NCBI GenBank assembly: GCA_947072565.1
Contig: CAMTIM010000010.1
Coordinates: forward strand, 1 to 64,000
Direction: 5' to 3'
Source: an uncultured Peptostreptococcaceae bacterium
GTDB taxonomy: Bacteria > Bacillota > Clostridia > Peptostreptococcales > Peptostreptococcaceae
Length of the DNA: 64,000 bases
Part shown: positions 44,957 through 53,354 of the stretch, piece after piece
Numbering within the stretch: the stretch's first letter is position 1
Layout: the number at the start of each line of letters is the position of its first letter
Notes under the pieces: generated by a model
What the model was told of the DNA's origin: nothing
What the model saw: only the letters and a program-made list of their open reading frames with translations
Databases searched by the model: none
Program-made: the position numbers and the translations under genes

Positions 44957-45667
44957 ATAAATTTAATTTTAGTATATATACCTAAAGTAATCTTATAAGT
45001 ATATAAATCTCTGATTTCGATTGTAAGATTTATTTTACAATTAAATGCCCTATTTATCCTTAATTGTATTATTTTGCTTCTAAATCGATTTTAAGAAGTA
45101 TTTTGGCATAATTTGTAGGTATATTTAAATTGAAATTTATTCTTTAAGCTTTACAGTTATTTATTTATTAAAAATATACAAAGCCTAACAAGTAATAAAA
45201 TATCTTTTAAATACATTACTTATTAAGTGTTTTCAAGTTTTGTATTTAAAGTTTAAAGGTAACAATTTGATACCTTTTTTAATTATTTGTACAAATCTTT
45301 ATTACTTAAAGGCTAATAATTTATTTGTTGTTTAGAGTGAAGTAATTAAGTTTTTTGTAAAAACTTATCTTTCTTAGTATATAAATAGTATTTAATAGTA
45401 TTTAATAGTATTTAGGAGGTCTTGTATGTGTTGGTATCACTAGAGTTGAGAGCACGAAAGGTAACAATTTGATACCGAAAGGTAACAATTTGATACCAAA
45501 AGGTAACAATTTGATACTCTAAAGGTAACAATTTGATACCTTTAATGCAACAAATATTAAAAAGTGTTGCTTTTAATATTTTACTTAATTATAATTAAGG
45601 TATAAATTAAGTATTAAATATTTAAAGGTAACAATTTGATACCTTTAAATACTTTATGGGGGACATT
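44957..45667. other. Iteron replication origin region
   Basis: A gene-free, AT-rich stretch of about 700 bases between the peptide operon and the initiator gene. It holds six copies of AAAGGTAACAATTTGATACC and three tandem copies of AGTATTTA(A/G) at about 45386-45415. This is the normal layout of an iteron-controlled theta-replicating plasmid origin: AT-rich melting region, iteron array, operator copy before rep. Confidence 0.85.
45255..45643 (+). repeat. Six iterons of the replication origin
   Basis: Copies of AAAGGTAACAATTTGATACC start at 45255, 45457, 45478, 45499 (last base T), 45521 and 45624. The four central copies are spaced 21, 21 and 22 bases, two helical turns, so they present one face of the helix. 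The last copy lies 24 bases before the initiator ATG and probably serves as its autoregulatory operator. They are the expected binding sites of the Rep_3-type initiator. Confidence 0.93.
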
Positions 45668-46837
45668 ATGATTGAAAGTAAAACAAATGAAAATAGCATT
45701 GATTTGTTAATGCAGTCTAAACAATTAGTGCATACTTCGTATGAAGTGTCAGCTATACAAAATAGAATATTCTATTATTGTTTGTTAACAACACAAAAGG
45801 AAAAAAACGGGGAGCTGTGTTGTCATGTTAAGCTAAATGATTTAAAAAGACTAATACCTAATAAAAATCAAAGAACACTAGCTAACATAAAAAAAACTAT
45901 ACAAATATTGAAACAGACATCTCTTGAGTTTGAAAAAAATGAAAATGGGGATAGGATAGAATGTGATTATAATTTAATAACAGGTAGTGAGTACAATGTA
46001 AATAAAGAGACCTTTAAGATAAAACTTGCGGATCGATTATATAAACATTTGATAGATTATACTGTATATGCTCCTTTAAGTCTTGATATATTGACAAGAT
46101 TTAAGAGCTTTTATTCTCAACGTCTATATGAATTATTAAGGTTATGGAGTAGAACAGAAAAAGTAATAGTTAAGAGCTTTAAGATAGAACAGTTAAGATT
46201 TATATTAGGTGTTGAGAATAAATATCCTGAATATAAAAACTTTAAACAAAGAGTTCTAAATCAAGCTATAAAAGAAATTAATCAATTTGGAAATATGAAT
46301 GTTAGTATAGAAGAAATAAAAAATGGAAGAAAAGTAGATGAAATTAAATTTACTATTTTAGATAATGAGAAAAAAGTATATTTTAAAAATAATATATACA
46401 ATCCTAAAACAGACAGTGAAGATAAAATAAATGATTTAGATGAACCAACTAATACAGAAAAATGTATAAGTGTTGAAGAACATACAGTATCTAAAAAAGA
46501 GTTTTATGTACCAAATAAAAAATTATTTACTAAAGCTACATTGGAGCGATTTAAAAATGATTTTATGAACTATGATTTTAAAGATGATACATATAAAAAA
46601 TTGTTGCAAGAATCAATTTTGATAGCATTGGAAAGAGATGATGAAGAAAATATTAAAGTTAAATCATATAATTTTTTCAAAAAAACTTTAGAAAATAAGA
46701 TTAAGTCTTTAAGTAAAAAGAAAACTGTTCCTGCTATAAAGACGAGATTTCATAATATAAACCAGACGTTTAATCAATATAGTCCTGATGAACTTGAAAA
46801 AATACTTTTAGAAAGCCAAAAAGATAAGTTTAAGTAA
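45668..46837 (+). CDS. Replication initiator protein, Rep_3 (RepB) family
   Basis: 389 residues from ATG 45668 (GGGGGA 4 bases upstream; ATG 45656 overlaps that site). Typical Rep_3 opening LVHTSYEVSAIQNRIFYYCL, then tandem winged helices: SFYSQRLYELLRLWSRTEK (WH1 end), FKIEQLRFILGVENKYPEYKNFKQRVLNQAIKEIN (WH2 recognition region). The C-terminal 130 residues are basic and less conserved. It binds the iterons directly upstream to start theta replication. This marks the molecule as a plasmid or chromid unless integrated. Confidence 0.92.
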   Translation: MIESKTNENSIDLLMQSKQLVHTSYEVSAIQNRIFYYCLLTTQKEKNGELCCHVKLNDLKRLIPNKNQRTLANIKKTIQILKQTSLEFEKNENGDRIECDYNLITGSEYNVNKETFKIKLADRLYKHLIDYTVYAPLSLDILTRFKSFYSQRLYELLRLWSRTEKVIVKSFKIEQLRFILGVENKYPEYKNFKQRVLNQAIKEINQFGNMNVSIEEIKNGRKVDEIKFTILDNEKKVYFKNNIYNPKTDSEDKINDLDEPTNTEKCISVEEHTVSKKEFYVPNKKLFTKATLERFKNDFMNYDFKDDTYKKLLQESILIALERDDEENIKVKSYNFFKKTLENKIKSLSKKKTVPAIKTRFHNINQTFNQYSPDELEKILLESQKDKFK

Positions 46838-46946
46838 AAAGATAAATTATCTAATGCTTAATTGCTTAATACATAAGTGTAAGTAATATGGTTTCAATTT
46901 GATATGTAACAATAGAAATACTATAAATTCGTTTATTAGTTTATAT

Positions 46947-47008
46947 AGGCCGTTTAGTAACAAAGTTGTGAGAGATTCTTGCGATTTTATTATTAAACGG
47001 CCTTATTT
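46947..47008 (+). terminator. Large hairpin after the rep gene
   Basis: AGGCCGTTTAGTAA and TTATTAAACGGCCT pair over 14 positions with one G-U, around a 29-base loop. TTATTTTATTATTT follows. Terminator of rep; the large loop could fold further. Confidence 0.75.
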
Positions 47009-47056
47009 TATTATTTAAGGCTTTATAAGTCTATTCATTATTATATATAAAAACTG

Positions 47057-47097
47057 TTAAGAAAATCTTAAGAATTATGATAACTTTTCCGTAAGAA
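47057..47097 (+). promoter_or_regulatory. Response-regulator-type direct repeats
   Basis: TTAAGAA at 47057 and 47068 (11-base spacing) and GTAAGAA at 47091 (a further two turns) lie about 100 bases before the response regulator gene. OmpR-family proteins bind tandem 10-11-base-spaced repeats, so this is a candidate autoregulatory site. The rest of 46838-47189 shows no gene. Confidence 0.45.
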
Positions 47098-47189
47098 TTT
47101 GATTTTAATATCTATATATAACAAAATTTAACACAAGAAAGGAATGGTGTATAATAAACAAAGATGAATAAAAGAATTGAGGGAATTAT

Positions 47190-47885
47190 ATGAAAAATGT
47201 ACTTGTAGTAGACGATGATAAAGAGATTGTAGACTCTATTGAACTTTATCTAAGAAATGAAGGAATCAATATACTTAAAGCGTATGATGGGATGCAGGCT
47301 TTAGATATATTAGTAAATAATGATATACACTTAATACTTATGGATATTATGATGCCTAAATTAGATGGTATAAAAGCTACTATAAAGATAAGGGAAGAAA
47401 AGAGCATACCAATAATATTAGTATCAGCTAAAAGTGAAGATAGTGACAAAATAATAGGACTTAATATAGGTGCTGATGACTACATAACTAAGCCTTTTAA
47501 CCCGCTAGAGCTTATAGCTAGGGTAAAGTCGCAATTAAGAAGATATCTTAACTGGAGCAATAACAAAGATGTAAATAATAGTGAGGTATTAAAAAGTGGG
47601 CAACTAACATTAAATGTAAATACAAAAGAAGTTTTTGTAGAAGGGGAAAGCGTCAAATTAACTCCAATAGAGTTTAAAATATTAAACTTATTGCTTGCTA
47701 ATAAAGGGCAGGTATTTTCAATAGAGCATATTTATGAAAGAGTTTGGAAAGAAGACAATCTAAATGCGGACAATACGGTAAGTGTCCATATTAGAAGGAT
47801 AAGAGAAAAGATAGAGATAAATCCTAGGGAGCCTAGATATTTAAAGGTTGTATGGGGAGTTGGTTATAAGGTGGAAAAATTATAA
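47190..47885 (+). CDS. OmpR-family response regulator (VanR-like)
   Basis: 231 residues. Receiver with DDD at 8-10, phospho-acceptor D52 in LILMDIMMPKLDG, S79 and K101 in DDYITKPFN. The winged-helix output domain (about 135-230) ends VVWGVGYKVEKL. GAGGGAA ribosome binding site. The kinase follows by 18 bases. The regulon is unknown; the kinase architecture suggests envelope sensing. Confidence 0.93.
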   Translation: MKNVLVVDDDKEIVDSIELYLRNEGINILKAYDGMQALDILVNNDIHLILMDIMMPKLDGIKATIKIREEKSIPIILVSAKSEDSDKIIGLNIGADDYITKPFNPLELIARVKSQLRRYLNWSNNKDVNNSEVLKSGQLTLNVNTKEVFVEGESVKLTPIEFKILNLLLANKGQVFSIEHIYERVWKEDNLNADNTVSVHIRRIREKIEINPREPRYLKVVWGVGYKVEKL

Positions 47886-47903
47886 AGTTAAAAGGGTGAT
47901 TAT

Positions 47904-49907
47904 ATGAGAAATATAAATAATAAAAAATTAAAATACATATTTTTGATAATAGCAACGATAGCATGGTCTTTATTTTATATAAATACACAGGAGATTTTTT
48001 CTGGTACAGCATACCAAGTAGTAAAACCAGGAAACTTGCTTAATAAAGATAAAAAGATAATTTCAGATAATTTATATGAAACTGCAAAATTTGAGAATGG
48101 ATTTCTTCAAAATATACTTACTACAGTAAATATGACACCATCAAATGGTAAAAATTCTGAGGTAGATATAAATTGGGCTAAAGATGTATTAAAAAATGTA
48201 ACTCAAACAAAATTATTTATTGAAAGTGGATATAATAATAAAAGTTATACTAATACAAAATCTAAAAATATGAATGAATTTAAATCAAAGGAAAAGAATT
48301 ATTGCAATATAGAATTAGATTTTGTAGATGGGAATCATTTGTATTCTAAAACTATAGATAATAATAAAAAAGCTACACCTGCATTCGAAGGAATATTTAA
48401 CTGGTTAACTTATGAAAATGTGAGAATAAATATGGCATTTCCTAAAAAACCTATTGAAAATATTAAAGATAAATCTTTTTATGATGATGAATTAGTAAAT
48501 AATTACAATGATTTCGTTTACTACAAAGATAAAATAGATAAATTAATTTTAGTTTCAGTAACTACATTTTTAGTTGGGGTTATATCTTCAATACTATGCT
48601 TAACAAACAAAGCAAGATTATTTAAATCAGAAAAATCATTGTATAATAAAATACCTTTAGAACTAAATTTATTAATTATATTTATAATGGGCTATTATTC
48701 AAATCTTAAATTTAGCTATATGGCATCATTTACAATAAAAACTGTATTTGTACTAATAAGTTTAGCTTTGGTGGAGAATTTTATAGGACTTACAAATAAA
48801 AAAGATATATTTGAAAATAGTTTAATAAAAAAGACTTTTAAATCATTAAACAAATTTTTTATTAATATTAAAAAATATAGAAAAAAAATACCTTTAATAA
48901 CTAGAATTATACTAATAGGAGTAGCATCTATTATAATAATATGTTTAAGCATAGTTCTTATATATACAACTTGGTACTGGGATAATCAATTCCTAGTAAT
49001 TATAGTATATGTTTCAGTGCCCAGTATTTTAATAGTAATGATAGTTTTGTACACTATAAAAAAACTAATATACTTAAACAAAATAATGGAAGGTGCACAA
49101 GAAATTAAAAATGGAAAAATTGACTACAAAATAGAAATACAAGGTAATGATAGTTTTACTATTTTAGCTGAAAATATAAATAATATAAGCGAAGGATTAG
49201 ACAATGCAATAGATGAAAAGCTAAAAAGTGAAAGAATGAAAAGTGAGCTTATAACAAATGTAAGCCATGATTTAAAAACTCCTTTAACAGCTATAATAAA
49301 TTATGTTGGATTAATAAAAAAAGAAGAAGACATACAGCCACCATATTTAAATGATTATGTAAATATACTAGATAACAAATCAAAGCGGTTAAAGGTACTA
49401 ATAGAAGATTTATTTGAGGCTAGTAAAGCTAGTAGTGGGACAATAAATCTTAATATTGAAAAACTAAATTTAAGTCAATTATTAAAACAAAGTATAGGTG
49501 AAAATGAAGAGAAACTAGCAAAGAGTAATTTAGAATTAATAATAGACTTACCAAAAGATCCAGTTTACATAAATTGTGATGGAAAAAGAATGTATAGAGT
49601 ATTTGAAAATCTATTAACTAATATAGCTAAGTATTCTTTAGAAAACACTAGAGTTTATATACAGATTAAAGAAAGCGATGAAAACGTATATGTTGATATG
49701 AAAAATATATCATCTTATCAATTAAATTTTGAACCTGATGAAATAACAGAACGATTTAAAAGAGGGGACTTATCAAGAAACACTGAAGGCAGCGGATTAG
49801 GACTTGCTATAGCTAAGGATTTAGTAGAACTTCAAAAGGGGAAGTTTGAAATACAAATAGATGCAGATCTTTTCAAAGTAGAGTTAGTATTTATTAAAGC
49901 GAATTAA
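47904..49907 (+). CDS. Multi-spanning sensor histidine kinase
   Basis: 667 residues. An N-terminal helix (about 9-26), a roughly 180-residue extracytoplasmic domain, then five membrane segments (about 213-235, 253-265, 274-298, 331-355 and 361-385). A HAMP-like linker (390-440) is followed by HisKA with H455 in NVSHDLKTPLTAI, N-box FENLLTNIAKYS and G2 EGSGLGLAIAKDL. The G1 box is poorly conserved. Large sensor plus multiple helices is typical of VanS-like clostridial kinases near cell-wall or transport genes. Partner of the adjacent regulator. Confidence 0.9.
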   Translation: MRNINNKKLKYIFLIIATIAWSLFYINTQEIFSGTAYQVVKPGNLLNKDKKIISDNLYETAKFENGFLQNILTTVNMTPSNGKNSEVDINWAKDVLKNVTQTKLFIESGYNNKSYTNTKSKNMNEFKSKEKNYCNIELDFVDGNHLYSKTIDNNKKATPAFEGIFNWLTYENVRINMAFPKKPIENIKDKSFYDDELVNNYNDFVYYKDKIDKLILVSVTTFLVGVISSILCLTNKARLFKSEKSLYNKIPLELNLLIIFIMGYYSNLKFSYMASFTIKTVFVLISLALVENFIGLTNKKDIFENSLIKKTFKSLNKFFINIKKYRKKIPLITRIILIGVASIIIICLSIVLIYTTWYWDNQFLVIIVYVSVPSILIVMIVLYTIKKLIYLNKIMEGAQEIKNGKIDYKIEIQGNDSFTILAENINNISEGLDNAIDEKLKSERMKSELITNVSHDLKTPLTAIINYVGLIKKEEDIQPPYLNDYVNILDNKSKRLKVLIEDLFEASKASSGTINLNIEKLNLSQLLKQSIGENEEKLAKSNLELIIDLPKDPVYINCDGKRMYRVFENLLTNIAKYSLENTRVYIQIKESDENVYVDMKNISSYQLNFEPDEITERFKRGDLSRNTEGSGLGLAIAKDLVELQKGKFEIQIDADLFKVELVFIKAN

Positions 49908-49966
49908 AAGACATATAGATTAGTCTGTATAATCTTTTAAGCATATTAGGAGTACATTTTAAACGT

Positions 49967-50060
49967 CCTGCAAACGTGACATTATTGTTTATCTTAGGTT
50001 ATTAAAATGTCACGTTTGCGGGAACTTAAAAATGGATTTGTTTTAGAAATTAGTGTATAA
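49967..50060 (+). repeat. Dispersed coding-like repeat, copy C, with inverted arm
   Basis: ATG TCA CGT TTG CGG GAA ... TAA (50007-50060) gives MSRLRELKNGFVLEISV in the frame shared with copies A, B and D. Its first 17 bases (50006-50022) also occur as an inverted copy at 49967-49983 with 16 of 17 matching, making a long hairpin. No T-run follows, so it is not an ordinary terminator. No strong ribosome binding site. Confidence 0.6.
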
Positions 50061-50174
50061 GGTAGTATTATAAAATATGATACAATAATGTTATTGTAAG
50101 AGTTATCTAGGTATGCAAAAATAAAAGCTTAATTATGATAAATATTACAGGTTTATAATAATGGGGGGATACCT

Positions 50175-50735
50175 ATGTCTCAAATGACTAAAAAATCATT
50201 GGCTGTGTCGCTAAAAAAAATGTTAGCTCAAAAGCCATTGGAAAAAATAAAAGTCACAGATATTACAGAAGATTGTGAAGTGAATAGACAGACATTCTAT
50301 TATCATTTTAAGGACATTTATGATTTGTTAGAGTGGGTTTATACAAATGAAGCAACAAGAGCTTTAGATGGTAAAAAGACATATGATACTTGGCAACAGG
50401 GATTTACACAGATATTAGACTATATGTTAGAGAATAAATCTTTTGTATTAAATACATTCAATTCTGTAAGTAGAGAATATTTAGAGCGTTACTTATATAA
50501 TGAGATACAACTACTTCTCATGGGAGTAGTAGAAGAAAAGGCAAAAGGTATGTCTGTTAGGGAAAAGGACAAGGAATTTATTGCAGATTTTTATAAATAT
50601 GCATTTGTAGGACTCTTGCTTGATTGGATTAAAAAAGGAATGAAAGAAAAGCCTGTAGATATAATAAGTCGATTAAATACATTGATTTGTGGAAATATTG
50701 AAGGGGCTTTGGAACAATATAGGACAGATAAATAG
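50175..50735 (+). CDS. TetR-family regulator (DhaS-like)
   Basis: 186 residues. The N-terminal HTH is KSLAVSLKKMLAQKPLEKIKVTDITEDCEVNRQTFYYHFKDIYDLLEWVY, with the QTFYYHFKD signature. The C-terminal ligand domain resembles the DhaS/TetR_C_8 group. GGGGGGA ribosome binding site. It is followed by a terminator and then the oleate hydratase gene, for which it is the obvious candidate regulator (fatty-acid-responsive TetR proteins commonly adjoin this enzyme). Confidence 0.85.
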   Translation: MSQMTKKSLAVSLKKMLAQKPLEKIKVTDITEDCEVNRQTFYYHFKDIYDLLEWVYTNEATRALDGKKTYDTWQQGFTQILDYMLENKSFVLNTFNSVSREYLERYLYNEIQLLLMGVVEEKAKGMSVREKDKEFIADFYKYAFVGLLLDWIKKGMKEKPVDIISRLNTLICGNIEGALEQYRTDK

Positions 50736-50762
50736 ATTTAGAAAAAAATAAATAGAAAATAT

Positions 50763-50798
50763 AAATTAGACAAATATTATTATTTGTCTAATTTTTTT
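50763..50798 (+). terminator. Rho-independent terminator
   Basis: AAATTAGACAAATA/TATTTGTCTAATTT stem with a 4-base loop and T-run. Confidence 0.88.
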
Positions 50799-50947
50799 AC
50801 AAATTAATATTTATGTTTAAAATTTTTACATAGTTTATATATTGTCTATATAAGAAAATATTAAATTTGAATATGCTATTAGTAAATAAATTACTAAAAA
50901 TTTCTATCAGATGTTACAACTACATTACACAAGGGGGATAATTTTAT

Positions 50948-52717
50948 ATGTATTATAGTAATGGAAATTATGAAGCATTTGCACGTCCACAAAAACCAGA
51001 AGGTGTAGATAGAAAGTCAGCATATTTAGTTGGAGCTGGCTTAGCATCTTTATCTGCTGCATGTTTTTTAGTTCGTGATGGTCAGATGAAAGGTGAACAT
51101 ATTCATATATTAGAAGAAATGGATATACCAGGTGGTGCTTGTGATGGAATTAATGATGCTCAAAAGGGATTTATTATTCGTGGCGGGCGTGAAATGGAAA
51201 ATCATTTTGAATGTTTATGGGATCTATTTAGATCAATACCTTCAATAGAAACTGATGGAATTTCTGTATTAGATGAATACTATTGGCTAAACAAAAAAGA
51301 CCCAAACTATTCTTTAATGAGAGCTACAGTTAATTGTGGAGAAGATGCTCACACAGACGGTAAGTTTACATTAACAGATAAAGCCTCTATGGAAATAGTA
51401 AAATTATTTATGTCAAGAGATGAAGATTTATATGATAAAAAAGTTGAAGACGTGTTTACCGAAGATTTCTTTGCATCAAACTTCTGGCTATATTGGAGAA
51501 CTATGTTTGCTTTTGAAGAGTGGCATAGTGCACTTGAAATGAAACTTTATATTCAAAGATTTATTCATCATATTGGAGGACTTCCTGATTTTTCAACTTT
51601 AAAATTCACAAAATACAATCAATATGAATCATTAATTTTACCTATGATTAAATATCTAGAGTGTAATGGAGTTCACTTTCAGTACAATACAACTGTTATA
51701 AATGTAAAATTTGAAATAACAGAAGATAAAAAAGTAGCAAAACAAATTGTTTGTATTAAAGATGGAAAAGAAGAAAATATTGATTTAGTAGAAGATGACT
51801 TAGTGTTTATTACAAATGGTAGCTGTACAGAAAATTCAACTTTGGGCGATGATAATAATGCTCCAACTTTCAATACTAAAGAAGGTGGTTGTTGGAAACT
51901 TTGGAGAAACATTTCGACACAAGATACTTCTTTTGGTAGACCTGATAAATTCTGTACTAACACAAATGCAACTAACTGGGAATCTGCTACTATAACTACT
52001 TTAGATAATAGAATTCCACCATATATAGAAAAAGTATGTAAGCGTAATCCATTTAGTGGGAAAGTTGTTACAGGTGGCATTGTTACAGTAAAAGACTCAT
52101 CTTGGTTAATGAGTTATACTTTAAATAGACAACCACATTTCAAAAGTCAACCAGATAACCAGCTTGTTGTATGGGTTTACGGGTTATTTACTAATGTTGA
52201 TGGAGACTTTATAAAAAAACCAATGAGAGAGTGCACAGGGTATGAAATCACTCAAGAATGGCTATATCATTTAGGAGTTCCTATAGAACAAATTCCTGAG
52301 ATGGCAAAGAATTCTACTCACTGCATTCCTTGTATGATGCCATACATTACTTCATTCTTTATGCCAAGAACATCTGGAGATAGACCAAAAGTAGTACCAG
52401 AGAAAAGTGTAAACTTTGCATTTATAGGTCAATTTGCAGATACTGTTCGTGACACTGTATTTACAACAGAGTATTCTGTAAGAACTGCTATGGAGTCTGT
52501 ATATACATTGCTTGATATTGACCGTGGGGTTCCTGAGGTATTTGGTTCTTGTTATGACGTTAGGGTATTGCTTGACTCAACTGCTAAGATGATGGATGGA
52601 AAAAAACTTACAGACATCAAACTTCCATTAGAAATCAGAGCTAAATTAGAGCCGGTTATGAAAGAAATTTCAGGAACTATAGTTGAGGAATTGTTGCAAA
52701 GATATAATTTGATATAA
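50948..52717 (+). CDS. ohyA: Oleate hydratase
   Basis: 589 residues, the family length. Opening NYEAFARPQKPEGVDRKSAYLVGAGLASLSAACFLVRDG with FAD loop GAGLASLSA, then EEMDIPGGACDG, FIIRGGREMENHFECLWDLF and the long conserved MCRA core ending EVFGSCYDVRVLLDS. A FAD-requiring enzyme that hydrates oleate to 10-hydroxystearate, detoxifying unsaturated fatty acids at the membrane. No signal peptide. GGGGGA ribosome binding site; stands alone behind the TetR gene. Confidence 0.97.
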   Translation: MYYSNGNYEAFARPQKPEGVDRKSAYLVGAGLASLSAACFLVRDGQMKGEHIHILEEMDIPGGACDGINDAQKGFIIRGGREMENHFECLWDLFRSIPSIETDGISVLDEYYWLNKKDPNYSLMRATVNCGEDAHTDGKFTLTDKASMEIVKLFMSRDEDLYDKKVEDVFTEDFFASNFWLYWRTMFAFEEWHSALEMKLYIQRFIHHIGGLPDFSTLKFTKYNQYESLILPMIKYLECNGVHFQYNTTVINVKFEITEDKKVAKQIVCIKDGKEENIDLVEDDLVFITNGSCTENSTLGDDNNAPTFNTKEGGCWKLWRNISTQDTSFGRPDKFCTNTNATNWESATITTLDNRIPPYIEKVCKRNPFSGKVVTGGIVTVKDSSWLMSYTLNRQPHFKSQPDNQLVVWVYGLFTNVDGDFIKKPMRECTGYEITQEWLYHLGVPIEQIPEMAKNSTHCIPCMMPYITSFFMPRTSGDRPKVVPEKSVNFAFIGQFADTVRDTVFTTEYSVRTAMESVYTLLDIDRGVPEVFGSCYDVRVLLDSTAKMMDGKKLTDIKLPLEIRAKLEPVMKEISGTIVEELLQRYNLI

Positions 52718-52754
52718 GTTAACTTTGGTTGTTAAAATTAGATTATTTATAAAA

Positions 52755-52790
52755 AAACCGTATCTCAATTTAAGGGGTACGGTTTTTGTT
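52755..52790 (+). terminator. Rho-independent terminator
   Basis: AAAAACCGTA/TACGGTTTTT stem behind the oleate hydratase gene. Confidence 0.85.
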
Positions 52791-52915
52791 GAATTTACTT
52801 ATAGAAAATAGTGTTCAACACCAATCAAACTATATGAGATAGTATGAATTTAAATGTATGTGAACTATGGAATATAAAGCAAATATAACTAAATAAATTT
52901 TGTATAAAAAAAGTG

Positions 52916-52944
52916 TTGACAATCTTAAAAGCTAGTCCTATTAT
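52916..52944 (+). promoter_or_regulatory. Strong sigma-A-type promoter
   Basis: TTGACA (52916-52921) and TATTAT (52939-52944) with a 17-base spacer, close to consensus. Transcription would start near 52951, giving a roughly 400-base leader before the metalloprotease ATG at 53355. The stretch 52791-53271 otherwise shows only a weak CGTTTAT/ATAAACG inverted repeat near 53113. Confidence 0.65.
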
Positions 52945-53271
52945 CTATATAGAACAATTAACATAATTATATTCAAAACAACAAAATAGGGTTTTATATA
53001 CAAAATTATTGTATATTCAAAACAAATCCTTAGTCTTAATACTAATCATTAAAACTAATCTTTTATTACTGTCATAAAATAAATCTAAAAGTGTAAAAAA
53101 TATCAGTCTGACGTTTATGTAATTAATATAAACGATGCTTGTGTTAGTTTAGTTATAATCAAATACATTCTAGGATATTTTTATCTAATCATATAAAATT
53201 TTACAATATAAAAAGTAACCTTAAAGAAAGACATTAAACTAAATTAATATTTGTTAAATATGGGGGTGAAA

Positions 53272-53340
53272 GTGTTTAGCGAGTATTATTTAAAGTACAA
53301 ATTTTTCATCATGGGTATAACAAAAACAAAAATTTTATAA
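53272..53340 (+). CDS. Possible 22-residue leader peptide
   Basis: GTG 53272 follows GGGGGTG at 3-4 bases, and the frame ends at TAA 53340, 14 bases before the metalloprotease ATG. The product MFSEYYLKYKFFIMGITKTKIL is hydrophobic/basic and aromatic-rich. Short, ribosome-binding-site-equipped frames placed like this can act as leader peptides. Real translation is unproven. Confidence 0.4.
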   Translation: MFSEYYLKYKFFIMGITKTKIL

Positions 53341-53354
53341 GGGGATGAGTTTAA

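Noticed and set aside
39765..45025. Shared ATTTCGA(C/T)TGTAA motif on both sides of the peptide operon as a mobile element end
   Set aside because: Only about 13 matching bases in direct orientation, no transposase or target duplication seen; could be chance.
45457..45540. Possible CRISPR array (regular 20-bp repeats)
   Set aside because: Repeat spacing is 21-22 bases, leaving no spacers. No cas genes in the window. The position before a Rep_3 gene shows they are iterons.
51679..52080. 133-codon antisense frame in oleate hydratase
   Set aside because: Fully inside a highly conserved gene, no initiation signals.
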